From Rhodobacteraceae bacterium UBA7436 (lineage in GTDB: Bacteria > Pseudomonadota > Alphaproteobacteria > Rhodobacterales > Rhodobacteraceae): 13,447 bases of DNA. The DNA is taken from the NCBI GenBank assembly GCA_002478745.1, contig DLQI01000060.1, forward strand, positions 1 to 13,447. The letters run 5' to 3'. Positions 6,680 through 13,447 of the stretch are shown in pieces. The position numbers and the translations under genes were made by a program. The notes beneath the pieces are model-generated. The model saw only the letters and a list, made by a program, of their open reading frames with translations. It was not told the DNA's origin and made no database searches. Positions within the stretch are counted from its first letter, which is position 1; every line of letters starts with the position of its first letter.

Positions 6680-7528
6680 TCAGTCTGTTTCAACGTCGCT
6701 GTAGGTCTTCACACCGACACTCTGGGTGACAGACAGCTTATGATACTCTTGGAATTCAGGCGTAAGCAGGAACGCAAACCGCGACTTGATATCATCAGTT
6801 ATGGCCCACTCCGGCACGTCAACCCAGCGCTGTCCAACGGTGACGCGGGAGTCATTCACATTGCTTAACGTGCGTACAAACATTGGCATCGAAGAGTCGT
6901 TGGTGAACCCAAGGCGTTCAGGGGCTCTGATGTGGTCAATTCCGAAAACATTCTTTTGATCAGTCGAGCCAATCATCGTCAGACCCAAATTTATAAATCG
7001 ATAGCTATGTTTCCACATCCCTGTCGAGTTTTCCCGAAGGCCTAACGCGTACCCGTTTGGGAAGGTCACGAAGTGGGGATGCTGTACAGAAGTCAGTGTA
7101 CTGAGCTGTGTCTTGAGACGCGCAACAAAATCACATGACAGCCCATCGTCGTCATCCAAAACAACTTGGGCCACGGGGGCCTCTCCAGTAAGTTCCGACA
7201 ACATCACTCGCAAGTGTTTGCGTGCAAGACCGCCTCGCGGGTATTTGATGGTAAAGTTTCCGCGCCCTAAATGGGTATCACACAACGTTCTCAGTCTCTG
7301 TTTTGCCCAATCAGGCATTAGGCGACTTGAAAGAATGAAGTAGTGAAAATCCTTGTCGGTTTGGGAAACAAGGCTAGGCAATGTAATATTCTCAAACAGC
7401 CAAAACCGTTGTTCCAATCGGCCTTGTTCGAATAGCATCTCAGGGTCCGCAGAGAATTCACTTTTCCAACCAGAGCGGCCGAAAAACGAAAAACGCGTGC
7501 AAATAAGAATTTTGGGCAAATCAGCCAA
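6680..7528 (-). CDS. Putative rhamnosyltransferase-family glycosyltransferase
   Basis: A 282-residue protein resembling the putative rhamnosyl transferase family (Pfam Rhamno_transf type) common in Rhodobacteraceae. The N-terminus has I-L-I-C-T-R-F-S, then a W-L-F-E-N-I-T-L-P-S-L-x-x-Q segment, and an acidic DDDDG cluster (D125-D128) that fits a GT-A fold metal/nucleotide-sugar site. There is no signal peptide or membrane segment. The start is TTG 7528, set by a strong GGAGGAG Shine-Dalgarno at 7540-7534 five bases upstream; no nearby ATG competes. It probably adds sugar to an envelope or secreted polysaccharide. It has no evident link to B12 synthesis although it lies between cobO and cobQ on the same strand, so it may be an insertion into an older cob gene order. 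The donor and acceptor cannot be told. Confidence 0.8.
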   Translation of the reverse strand: MADLPKILICTRFSFFGRSGWKSEFSADPEMLFEQGRLEQRFWLFENITLPSLVSQTDKDFHYFILSSRLMPDWAKQRLRTLCDTHLGRGNFTIKYPRGGLARKHLRVMLSELTGEAPVAQVVLDDDDGLSCDFVARLKTQLSTLTSVQHPHFVTFPNGYALGLRENSTGMWKHSYRFINLGLTMIGSTDQKNVFGIDHIRAPERLGFTNDSSMPMFVRTLSNVNDSRVTVGQRWVDVPEWAITDDIKSRFAFLLTPEFQEYHKLSVTQSVGVKTYSDVETD

Positions 7529-7533
7529 GGCTA

Positions 7534-7540
7534 CTCCTCC
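7534..7540 (-). promoter_or_regulatory. Strong Shine-Dalgarno deciding a TTG start
   Basis: On the minus strand GGAGGAG occupies 7540-7534, followed by TAGCC and then TTG at 7528-7526. The spacing of 5 is optimal, and there is no alternative ATG or GTG at the right distance, so TTG is accepted as the start of the glycosyltransferase gene. Confidence 0.75.
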
Positions 7541-7667
7541 GTTTGGTCCTCAAAGACTATTATCACAAATTCAATCCAAGAAAACGCCCCCCAAACCTTT
7601 CCAATTGTTCATTACGCAGCGTGACCGATAAACATCATATCTTTCGCAGATGCTTCGCAGGGTTAAC

Positions 7668-8276
7668 TCAGAACTCGACACCCTTTTGTGCCTTGATCCC
7701 ATCACGGAAAGGATGCTTCACGTTGCCCATTTCCGTGACCATGTCCGCGGCTTCGATCAACTCTTCTTTCGCGTTTCGTCCCGTCAAAACAACGTGGGTC
7801 ATGAATGGCTTTTCAGTCTGCAAGAACTCGACGACTTCATCAATGTCCAAATAGTCATTGCGCAACGCGATATTGATCTCGTCCAGCAGCACGAAATCAA
7901 TCTTTGGGTCCAGAATCACTTCCTTGGCCCTTTCCCATCCCGCACGCGCCGCTGCGATGTCACGTTCGCGGTCTTGGGTTTCCCATGTGAAGCCTTCACC
8001 GGAGACAATAAATTTGCACTCATCCGTAAAGCGTTCCGTTAGGAATGTGCGCTCACCGGTCGCCCAGTTTCCCTTGATGAACTGCACAACAGCACAAGGC
8101 ATTTCATGAGCGATGCAACGCATTATCATACCGAAACCACTGGATGATTTGCCTTTGCCTGGCCCAGTGTGGACAACGATCAGGCCCTTCTCTTCGGTCT
8201 TGGTCTCCATCATGCGATCACGGGCCGCTTTGATCTTTTTCATTTTCTCGGTGTGGCGTGTGTTTTCGTCGGTCAT
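7668..8276 (-). CDS. cobO: Cob(I)yrinic acid a,c-diamide adenosyltransferase
   Basis: A 202-residue cytoplasmic corrinoid adenosyltransferase (CobA/CobO/BtuR family) that moves the 5'-deoxyadenosyl group of ATP onto the cob(I)alt centre. The glycine-rich nucleotide loop GPGKGKS is at residues 38-44 in HTGPGKGKSSSGFG, followed by CAVVQFIKG, the acidic LLDEIN segment, and the diagnostic C-terminus KHPFRDGIKAQKGVEF. Length and ends are typical. The ATG at 8276 has GGAG about 6-9 bases upstream. It is divergent from the riboswitch-led operon: its start is only about 50 bp from the riboswitch start, so both promoters must sit in this short gap. The 139 bp after it, before the glycosyltransferase gene, show no clear terminator. 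Confidence 0.96.
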   Translation of the reverse strand: MTDENTRHTEKMKKIKAARDRMMETKTEEKGLIVVHTGPGKGKSSSGFGMIMRCIAHEMPCAVVQFIKGNWATGERTFLTERFTDECKFIVSGEGFTWETQDRERDIAAARAGWERAKEVILDPKIDFVLLDEINIALRNDYLDIDEVVEFLQTEKPFMTHVVLTGRNAKEELIEAADMVTEMGNVKHPFRDGIKAQKGVEF

Positions 8277-8294
8277 GTGAGGCTCCGCAAATGC

Positions 8295-8300
8295 TTGACA
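8295..8300 (+). promoter_or_regulatory. Candidate -35 box (TTGACA) for the riboswitch-led cob operon
   Basis: A consensus TTGACA lies at 8295-8300, about 30 bp before the first conserved riboswitch stem. The expected -10 position (near 8318-8323) is not a good TATAAT match, so the call rests on the -35 and on its position alone. Confidence 0.3.
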
Positions 8301-8327
8301 ATATATGGGGACGGGCGCAAACCAATC

Positions 8328-8514
8328 CTTGCTGGTGCCTGTGTTAAATCAGGTGAAAAGGGAATGCGATACGGGAAATGTTTTCCTCGAAACGCAGCCG
8401 CCCCCGCGACCGTGACCGGAGAGGTTGCCCAACACCACTGATCGCAAGATCGGGAAGGTCGGGCATACCGCGAGAGAAATCTCAGATCCGCAAGCCGGGA
8501 GACCTGCCAGCATC
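8328..8514 (+). ncRNA. Cobalamin (adenosylcobalamin) riboswitch
   Basis: The plus strand carries the conserved B12 riboswitch elements in order: GCTGG (8331-8335) as the 5' half of the closing stem; AAAAGGGAA (8356-8364); CCCCCGCGACCGTGACCGGAGAGG (8401-8424), the core segment; CCACTG (8435-8440); ATCGGGAAGG; and the B12 box AAGCCGGGAGACCTGCC (8492-8508), after which CCAGC (8507-8511) closes back on the 5' stem. It is followed by a GC-rich expression region and then the DUF1636-cobW-cobN-cobG genes, which it should repress when adenosylcobalamin is plentiful. Confidence 0.95.
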
Positions 8515-8527
8515 GACGTTATGTGAA

Positions 8528-8608
8528 CCGGACGGGGTGTTCCGGGCATGCGGGTCCCCATGCGCGGGGTTTCGGATGGCCCTACTCTTTCCCTCTAAAT
8601 TTGAGGCC
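8528..8608 (+). promoter_or_regulatory. Putative riboswitch expression platform with alternative hairpins and a possibly masked ribosome site
   Basis: Between the aptamer and ATG 8615 several short stems are possible. CCGGA 8528-8532 pairs with TCCGG 8541-8545. GCATG 8546-8550 with CATGC 8559-8563 competes with CCCC 8556-8559 and GGGG 8566-8569, which is followed by only three T. The ribosome site GAGG (8603-8606) can pair with CCTC at 8592-8595. Both transcription and translation control are conceivable; the weak T-run and the pairable ribosome site lean towards translation. No folding program was run. Confidence 0.4.
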
Positions 8609-8614
8609 AAAAGA

Positions 8615-9013
8615 ATGACTGACACAAGTATTTTAGAACCTGTTGAATTGCTGGTCTGTACGACTTGCAAGATGGGCCAAGCCATTGAAGATGACGCTTT
8701 GCGCCCCGGTAATCTGCTACACAAAGCCATGTTGGAACAAGATTTGCCGGAACACGTGACCGTGCGTGCCGTTGAATGTTTCACAAACTGCCAAGGCGGC
8801 TGCAACATCATGATGCGTGGCGGAAATCGCTATGCTTATGTTTATGGTAACCTAGACCCAGAGACGCAGGTAGAAACCATCACAGATGGCGTTACACGCT
8901 ACTACAATGCCGCTGACGGGTTTGTGCCTTGGCGCGAACGCCCTGAACACTTCCGCAAGAACTGCGTTGCCCGAATCCCACCACTTAACTTGCCACAGGA
9001 TGCTGCCAAATGA
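8615..9013 (+). CDS. DUF1636 predicted metal-binding / [2Fe-2S] thioredoxin-fold protein
   Basis: A 132-residue cytoplasmic protein of the DUF1636 family, often found beside cobW and cobN in alphaproteobacteria. Cysteines form a pattern suited to a metal or [2Fe-2S] cluster: C15 and C18 (V-C-T-T-C-K), then C55, C59 and C63 (ECFTNCQGGC). The arrangement recalls thioredoxin-like ferredoxins. The start at ATG 8615 is preferred because GAGG (8603-8606) lies 8 bases before it; an in-frame start further upstream at 8378 would translate the riboswitch itself. It is the first gene under the riboswitch, and its TGA overlaps the cobW ATG by 4 bp (ATGA at 9010-9013). A role in cobalt delivery or in redox support of corrin synthesis is plausible from the context, but it is not shown. 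Confidence 0.9.
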   Translation: MTDTSILEPVELLVCTTCKMGQAIEDDALRPGNLLHKAMLEQDLPEHVTVRAVECFTNCQGGCNIMMRGGNRYAYVYGNLDPETQVETITDGVTRYYNAADGFVPWRERPEHFRKNCVARIPPLNLPQDAAK

Positions 9014-10044
9014 GCGATCTCGCCAAACTTCCCGTAACCGTAATCACTGGTTTCTTGGGTGCGGGTAAAACCACCCTCATCCGTCACCTTATTCAAAACC
9101 CACAGGGCAAACGGTTGGCCGTGGTCGTCAACGAATTTGGCGATGTCGGTGTCGACGGTGAAATCCTGAAATCCTGCGCGATCCCTGATTGCCCAGCCGA
9201 AAACATCATGGAGCTGTCCAACGGTTGCATTTGCTGCACTGTGGCTGACGATTTCATTCCGACGATTGAAGCGTTGATGGCTCTTGAGCCACGCCCCGAT
9301 CACATCCTGATCGAGACGTCAGGCTTGGCCCTGCCAAAGCCATTGTTGAAAGCCTTTGATTGGCCTGACATCCGCTCGAAAATCACCGTCGACGGTGTGA
9401 TCGCCTTGGCCGATGCCGAAGCTGTGGCTGATGGCCGTTTCGCCCCCAACGTCGCGGCAGTAGACGCCCAGCGCGAGGCAGACGATTCACTGGACCACGA
9501 GACCCCATTGTCCGAAGTGTTCGAGGATCAAATCGGCTGCGCTGACATCATTCTGTTGACTAAGACTGATCTTGCTGGTGCCGATGGCATCGCAAAAGCC
9601 CGCGCTGTCATCGAAGCTGAATCGCCGCGTCCAATTCCAATCGTTGAAATCTCTGAAGGCGTTGTTGATCCCCGCGTGATCCTTGGTCTAGCGGCAGCCG
9701 CCGAAGACGACATGGACGCACGCCCATCACACCACGATGGGCATGATGATCACGAACACGACGATTTTGAATCTATCGTGGTCGACATTCCTGAAATCGC
9801 AGATCCCGCAGATTTGGTCGAACGCATTGAAGCCATGGCCAAGGATCAGAACATTCTACGCGTCAAAGGATATGCCGCCGTCAAAGGAAAACCCATGCGC
9901 CTTTTGGTGCAGGCTGTTGGCGCACGTGTGCGTCAGCAATACGACCAACCATGGGGCGCTACAGAGCGCCGCGGCCGTTTGGTTGTAATAGCGGAACATG
10001 ACCACGTGAACCCTGACGCGATCCGCGCAGCGCTTGTCGATTAA
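9010..10044 (+). CDS. cobW: CobW, COG0523 G3E-family metallochaperone GTPase
   Basis: A 344-residue G3E GTPase thought to deliver cobalt for B12 synthesis. Visible motifs: the Walker A GFLGAGKTT (residues 14-22), the CxCC metal motif C-I-C-C at 73-76 in SNGCICCTV, E-T-S-G-L-A at 102-107, and TKTD at 184-187 as the base-recognition motif. A histidine- and aspartate-rich run, HHDGHDDHEHDD (241-252), separates the GTPase domain from the C-terminal CobW_C domain and is a likely extra metal-binding loop. Length and order are typical. It overlaps the DUF1636 stop by 4 bp and ends 6 bp before cobN, so it is part of the riboswitch-controlled operon. Confidence 0.95.
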   Translation: MSDLAKLPVTVITGFLGAGKTTLIRHLIQNPQGKRLAVVVNEFGDVGVDGEILKSCAIPDCPAENIMELSNGCICCTVADDFIPTIEALMALEPRPDHILIETSGLALPKPLLKAFDWPDIRSKITVDGVIALADAEAVADGRFAPNVAAVDAQREADDSLDHETPLSEVFEDQIGCADIILLTKTDLAGADGIAKARAVIEAESPRPIPIVEISEGVVDPRVILGLAAAAEDDMDARPSHHDGHDDHEHDDFESIVVDIPEIADPADLVERIEAMAKDQNILRVKGYAAVKGKPMRLLVQAVGARVRQQYDQPWGATERRGRLVVIAEHDHVNPDAIRAALVD

Positions 10045-10050
10045 ACAGAC

Positions 10051-13000
10051 ATGCACGTCGTCTTTCGCGAAAGCCACGGGTTAGAGGAATCGGAAACCCC
10101 ATTTGATCTGCAGCAATCGCCTGCGGATCTTGTGGTGTTGTCCTTCTCCGACAGTGACCTTGGTGCCTTCGCGGCAGGCTGGCATCGTGGGGATGGTAAA
10201 CTGCCAACCCTACGCCTTGCCAATTTGACAGCTCTAAAACATCCGCTGTCCGTTGATACCTATGTTGAACAAACCCTTGACGGTGCAAAAGGTATCCTGA
10301 TCCGTTTGATCGGCGGGTATGCCTACTGGTCATATGGCCTGCAACAAGTTGAAGCCCTATGTCGCGCAAAGGGGATTGCTTTGGCTGTGCTCCCTGCGGA
10401 TGGCCGAACAGATGTACGGCTTGATGAGGTTTCGACCCTTCCTGTGTCAACCCTGCGCCGCCTATCCCACCTGTGTGATCGAGGTGGTGAAGTGGCTGCA
10501 CAAGCAGCCCTTGCGCAATTATCCCTTGCTGCTGGTCTCTATGCTGGCCCAGTGCGCGGTGCAAAAGGCATACCTATTGTTGGGGCATGGACACCTGAAC
10601 ACGGCGTAACCTGTCCAGTTGCCGCCTTTGTCCCAGACAGCGAAAAACCCCGTGTCCTCATCAGTTTTTACCGCGCCTATCTCACTTCTGCGGATATGGC
10701 CCCGATCACAGCCTTGTTCGAAAGCCTTAGGGCAAAAGGGTGCGATGTCGTCGCACTATTTGCACCATCTCTAAAGGCACCAGACGCCGCCACTTGGCTG
10801 CGCCGACAAACCCTTGCACTAAAGCCTGATGCGATTATCAACGCCACTTCGTTTTCTGGCAAAGGGGCTGACGGCACCTCTCCTTTAGACGCAGCGGGCG
10901 TTCCTGTTTTCCAAGTTGCCCTTTCCACGTCGCGGCGCAAAGCCTGGGATGAAGAGGAACGCGGGCTTTCCCCCACAGACCTCGCGATGCACATCGTCCT
11001 GCCAGAAATAGACGGCCGCATTTTTTCAGGTGTCACCTCTTTTAAAGAGCCGCGCAAAAAAGACCCCGACCTGCAATTTGCCCGTTTTGCCCACCGTGTT
11101 GAACCCCCACGGATTGAGGCAATCACGAAGCGTGTCATCCGGTGGATCACACTTGGGCAAAACAATAACGCCGATCTTACACCCGCAATCGTCCTCTCCA
11201 CCTACCCAGGCAAAGACTGGCAAATGGCGCACGCCGTTGGGTTGGATGCTATCGCATCAACCGATGCCATTCTCGATGACCTAAACAATGCGGGATGGAC
11301 AACCCAGAGTGCTGCGCCACTTGAAGTCAGCCTAGGGACCGAAACCATCGCATGGCCTCTGGTCGGTTATCAGGCAGCGCTGCAAACGTTGCCGCAAACA
11401 TTGCAAGACGACCTATCAAACGCATGGGGCAACCCCACTGATGATCCGGCGTTTCGCGATGATGCTCTACACTTTTCCGCCACCCGCAGGGGCGCGGCGC
11501 TGATTGCGTTGCAGCCAGAACGCGGCGAACGTGATGTACGTGAGGACGATTACCACGACCTCGCCCGTGTCCCGCGCCATGGCTATGTCGCGTTTTATCT
11601 TTGGTTGCGCCACACGATCAAAGCCGATGCGCTGATCCACGTCGGTGCCCACGGCACATTAGAATGGCTCCCCGGTAAATCGGTTGCCTTGTCAGATGAA
11701 TGCTGGCCCGAAGCCCTGATTGCTGACTTGCCTGTCATCTACCCGTTCATCGTTAATGACCCCGGCGAAGCCGCCCAAGCAAAGCGACGCATTGGCGCTG
11801 TTACCTTGGGACACATCCCACCACAGATGAAGGACAGTAAAACCCCTGACCAGTTTCTACGACTTGAAACCCTGCTAGATGAATTTTCGAACGCCGACGG
11901 ACTAGATCCCCGCCGCCGCGACCGCTTGCAAACTGACATTCGTTCAGAGGCCCAAGCCATCGGCGTTGAGGCTGATCTGGGTCTAGACACGGCCACCTCT
12001 ACCGCAGAGGCGCTAACCCGCATCGATCGCTTTGTCTGTGACATCAAAGAAAGCCAGTTTGGTGACGGCCTACATATCTACGGCCGCGCACCCGTTGTCT
12101 CAGGCACCTTTGATGCAACGCCATCTGCACACGGCGAACAAACCGGACTGATTGATGCGCTTGCTGGCAAACGAATCGACGCGGGACCGTCGGGATCGCC
12201 ATATCGTGGCCGCACCGATGTGCTGCCAACAGGTCGCAATTTATTTACGACCGATCCGCGATCAGTACCCACACGTTCTGCATATACCCAAGGCGTCAAG
12301 CTGGCTGACGAACTGGTGCGCCGTCACCTGCAAGAAGAAGGCGACTGGCCCAAAGGATTGATCGTCGATCTATGGGGCTCTGCCACCATGCGTACGGCGG
12401 GCGAAGAATTCGCAATGGCGCTGCACCTGCTTGGCGTCAAACCCGTTTGGGATGCAGGGTCAGAACGGGTGTCAGGGATCGAAATCATCCCCATCACTGA
12501 ACTGGAACGCCCACGCCTTGATGTCACCTTGCGCGTTTCCGGCCTGTTTCGCGATGTGTTTCCAACCCTCTCTGCCCTATTTTCCCAAGCCATCCGCGCA
12601 CTGTCTAAACGTGATGAGGCCGCCGACTGGAACCCATATGCTGGCAAAGACGCCGAAGATCGCGTATTTGGCCCGGCCCCTGCCAGCTACGGCCTTGGCA
12701 TGGGTGCATTGGTGGAAACCTATGACGAGGAAAGCCGCGCTGCTGCAGGCGCTGCATGGCTAAAGGCCAGCTCATATGCACTGGACGGTCAAAACATCAC
12801 ACTGAACGCAGAGGGCATCAAAGCCCGCGTTGCGGCTGCTGACAGCTTTGTTCATCCACAGGACTTGCCTGAAACTGATCTGTTGCTTGCCGTTGATTAC
12901 GCCACTCACGAGGCGGGCTTTGCGGCTGCAAAGGCCGCAACGGGTGGCGGCGACATCAAGCTGTATCACCTCGACAACACCGTTGCAGGCAAACCCCGCG

Positions 13001-13344
13001 CACGCACCTTGTCTGAGGAAATCGCCCGCGTTGTCCACGCCCGCGCAGCCAATTCCGACTGGATTTCCGGCATGCAACGTCACGGTTTTCGCGGCGCTGC
13101 CGAAATCGCAGCAACCTTGGATCACATGGCTGCATTTGCACATCTGGCCCAAGTGGTTCCGGCCCACCTATTCGATCTTTATTATGACGCCACCCTTGGT
13201 GAAGACAGCGTTGTTTCATTCCTAGAGGATGCAAACCCCGAAGCCCTTGCAGCCATGCGTGATCGTTTCAACGCGCTACATGACGCTGGCTTGTGGAACA
13301 CGCGGCGCAATTCGATTGCCGCTGAATTGGAACGGTTGTCGTGA
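10051..13344 (+). CDS. cobN: Aerobic cobaltochelatase, CobN subunit
   Basis: A 1097-residue large subunit of the ATP-dependent cobaltochelatase (CobNST), which inserts Co2+ into hydrogenobyrinic acid a,c-diamide in the aerobic B12 pathway. It is homologous throughout to the magnesium-chelatase H subunit. The most recognisable block is HVGAHGTLEWLPGK starting at H530, followed by ECWPEALIADLP, then YPFIVNDPGEAAQAKRR. Near the C-terminus are VVHARAANSDWISGMQRHGFRGA and NPEALAAMRDRF. It is somewhat shorter than the roughly 1270-residue Pseudomonas denitrificans protein but similar to other shorter alphaproteobacterial forms. The start ATG 10051 lacks a clear Shine-Dalgarno and lies 6 bp after the cobW stop, so translational coupling is likely. 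cobS and cobT are not in the window. Its stop overlaps the cobG start (GTGA at 13341-13344). Confidence 0.97.
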   Translation: MHVVFRESHGLEESETPFDLQQSPADLVVLSFSDSDLGAFAAGWHRGDGKLPTLRLANLTALKHPLSVDTYVEQTLDGAKGILIRLIGGYAYWSYGLQQVEALCRAKGIALAVLPADGRTDVRLDEVSTLPVSTLRRLSHLCDRGGEVAAQAALAQLSLAAGLYAGPVRGAKGIPIVGAWTPEHGVTCPVAAFVPDSEKPRVLISFYRAYLTSADMAPITALFESLRAKGCDVVALFAPSLKAPDAATWLRRQTLALKPDAIINATSFSGKGADGTSPLDAAGVPVFQVALSTSRRKAWDEEERGLSPTDLAMHIVLPEIDGRIFSGVTSFKEPRKKDPDLQFARFAHRVEPPRIEAITKRVIRWITLGQNNNADLTPAIVLSTYPGKDWQMAHAVGLDAIASTDAILDDLNNAGWTTQSAAPLEVSLGTETIAWPLVGYQAALQTLPQTLQDDLSNAWGNPTDDPAFRDDALHFSATRRGAALIALQPERGERDVREDDYHDLARVPRHGYVAFYLWLRHTIKADALIHVGAHGTLEWLPGKSVALSDECWPEALIADLPVIYPFIVNDPGEAAQAKRRIGAVTLGHIPPQMKDSKTPDQFLRLETLLDEFSNADGLDPRRRDRLQTDIRSEAQAIGVEADLGLDTATSTAEALTRIDRFVCDIKESQFGDGLHIYGRAPVVSGTFDATPSAHGEQTGLIDALAGKRIDAGPSGSPYRGRTDVLPTGRNLFTTDPRSVPTRSAYTQGVKLADELVRRHLQEEGDWPKGLIVDLWGSATMRTAGEEFAMALHLLGVKPVWDAGSERVSGIEIIPITELERPRLDVTLRVSGLFRDVFPTLSALFSQAIRALSKRDEAADWNPYAGKDAEDRVFGPAPASYGLGMGALVETYDEESRAAAGAAWLKASSYALDGQNITLNAEGIKARVAAADSFVHPQDLPETDLLLAVDYATHEAGFAAAKAATGGGDIKLYHLDNTVAGKPRARTLSEEIARVVHARAANSDWISGMQRHGFRGAAEIAATLDHMAAFAHLAQVVPAHLFDLYYDATLGEDSVVSFLEDANPEALAAMRDRFNALHDAGLWNTRRNSIAAELERLS

Positions 13345-13447
13345 GTGGCCCCGAAGTAAAAGGCTGGTGCCCCGGTGCCTTGCGCCCCATGCAATCTGGT
13401 GACGGGTTGATCATGCGGGTGCGGCCACGCTTGGGGCAGCTTTCTAA
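13341..13447 (+). CDS. cobG: Precorrin-3B synthase, N-terminal fragment cut by the window edge
   Basis: Thirty-five codons are visible from GTG 13341, which overlaps the cobN stop by 4 bp. The residues KGWCPGALRPMQSGDGLIM, followed by R-V-R-P-R, fit the N-terminal half-repeat of CobG, a sirohaem and [4Fe-4S] protein of the nitrite/sulfite-reductase type that oxidises precorrin-3A to precorrin-3B with O2. The position after cobN agrees with this. The gene continues past the right edge, so catalytic and cluster-binding residues cannot be checked. Confidence 0.8.
   Translation, partial: MSGPEVKGWCPGALRPMQSGDGLIMRVRPRLGQLS

Noticed and set aside
7634..7662. Near-tandem TTCGCAG repeats after cobO
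   Set aside because: Two 7-base copies close together are within chance expectation; no array or hairpin forms.
8378..8614. Long N-terminal extension of the DUF1636 protein
   Set aside because: This stretch is the B12 riboswitch and its expression region; the family N-terminus and the ribosome site point to ATG 8615.
10677..11201. Long open frames antisense to cobN and other genes (also 8902-9303, 3231-3482, 5314-5799)
   Set aside because: They lie fully inside well-supported genes, show no recognisable domains, and look like codon-bias shadows.

Overview
The window looks like a chromosomal segment of a marine-type alphaproteobacterium of the Rhodobacteraceae/Roseobacter group. This is inferred from protein families and gene order, not from a marker gene: an aerobic cobalamin (B12) pathway with CobN, CobW, CobO, CobQ and CobG, a riboswitch-led DUF1636-cobW-cobN-cobG operon, an MttB-family methyltransferase, and an alpha/beta protocatechuate dioxygenase. 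Coding density is high, with many 4-8 bp gene overlaps. No tRNA, rRNA, CRISPR array, insertion sequence or integrase was recognised.

Layout, left to right. (1) Bases 1-826, plus strand: the C-terminal part of an MttB-type corrinoid methyltransferase, interrupted by an in-frame TAA at 638-640; the missing C-terminal 61 codons follow intact in the same frame. (2) 934-2127, plus: kynureninase. (3) 4660-2139, minus: a compact four-gene unit, rhodanese-domain protein, pcaH, pcaG and a beta-keto acid cleavage enzyme (BKACE), with successive overlaps of 4, 4 and 8 bp. It converges on kynureninase with only 11 bp between the stop codons. (4) 6167-4725, minus: cobQ (cobyric acid synthase), preceded by an AT-rich, repeat-rich intergenic stretch. 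(5) 6342-6551, plus: a small unrecognised membrane or exported protein. (6) 6578-6625, minus: a decayed copy of the first codons of a cobQ gene, including its P-loop. (7) 7528-6680, minus: a rhamnosyltransferase-like glycosyltransferase that uses a TTG start behind a strong Shine-Dalgarno. (8) 8276-7668, minus: cobO. (9) About 8328-8514, plus: a B12 riboswitch, followed by DUF1636 protein, cobW, cobN and the first 35 codons of cobG.

How it works together. The right half is B12 synthesis: CobG (ring contraction route), CobN (cobalt insertion), CobW (metal-handling GTPase), CobO (adenosylation) and CobQ (amidation to cobyric acid). The plus-strand operon should be shut down by adenosylcobalamin through the riboswitch; the divergent cobO and the distal cobQ show no riboswitch of their own. 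The left half is catabolic: kynureninase gives anthranilate and alanine, PcaHG opens protocatechuate, and the BKACE may act on a downstream beta-keto acid. The broken MttB-family gene would have depended on a corrinoid cofactor.

The most notable points are the interrupted mttB-like gene, the cobQ 5' relic about 460 bp from the live cobQ start (which suggests gene replacement or duplication followed by decay), the rhodanese-PcaHG-BKACE unit, and the direct-repeat and inverted-repeat array between cobQ and the small membrane-protein gene.
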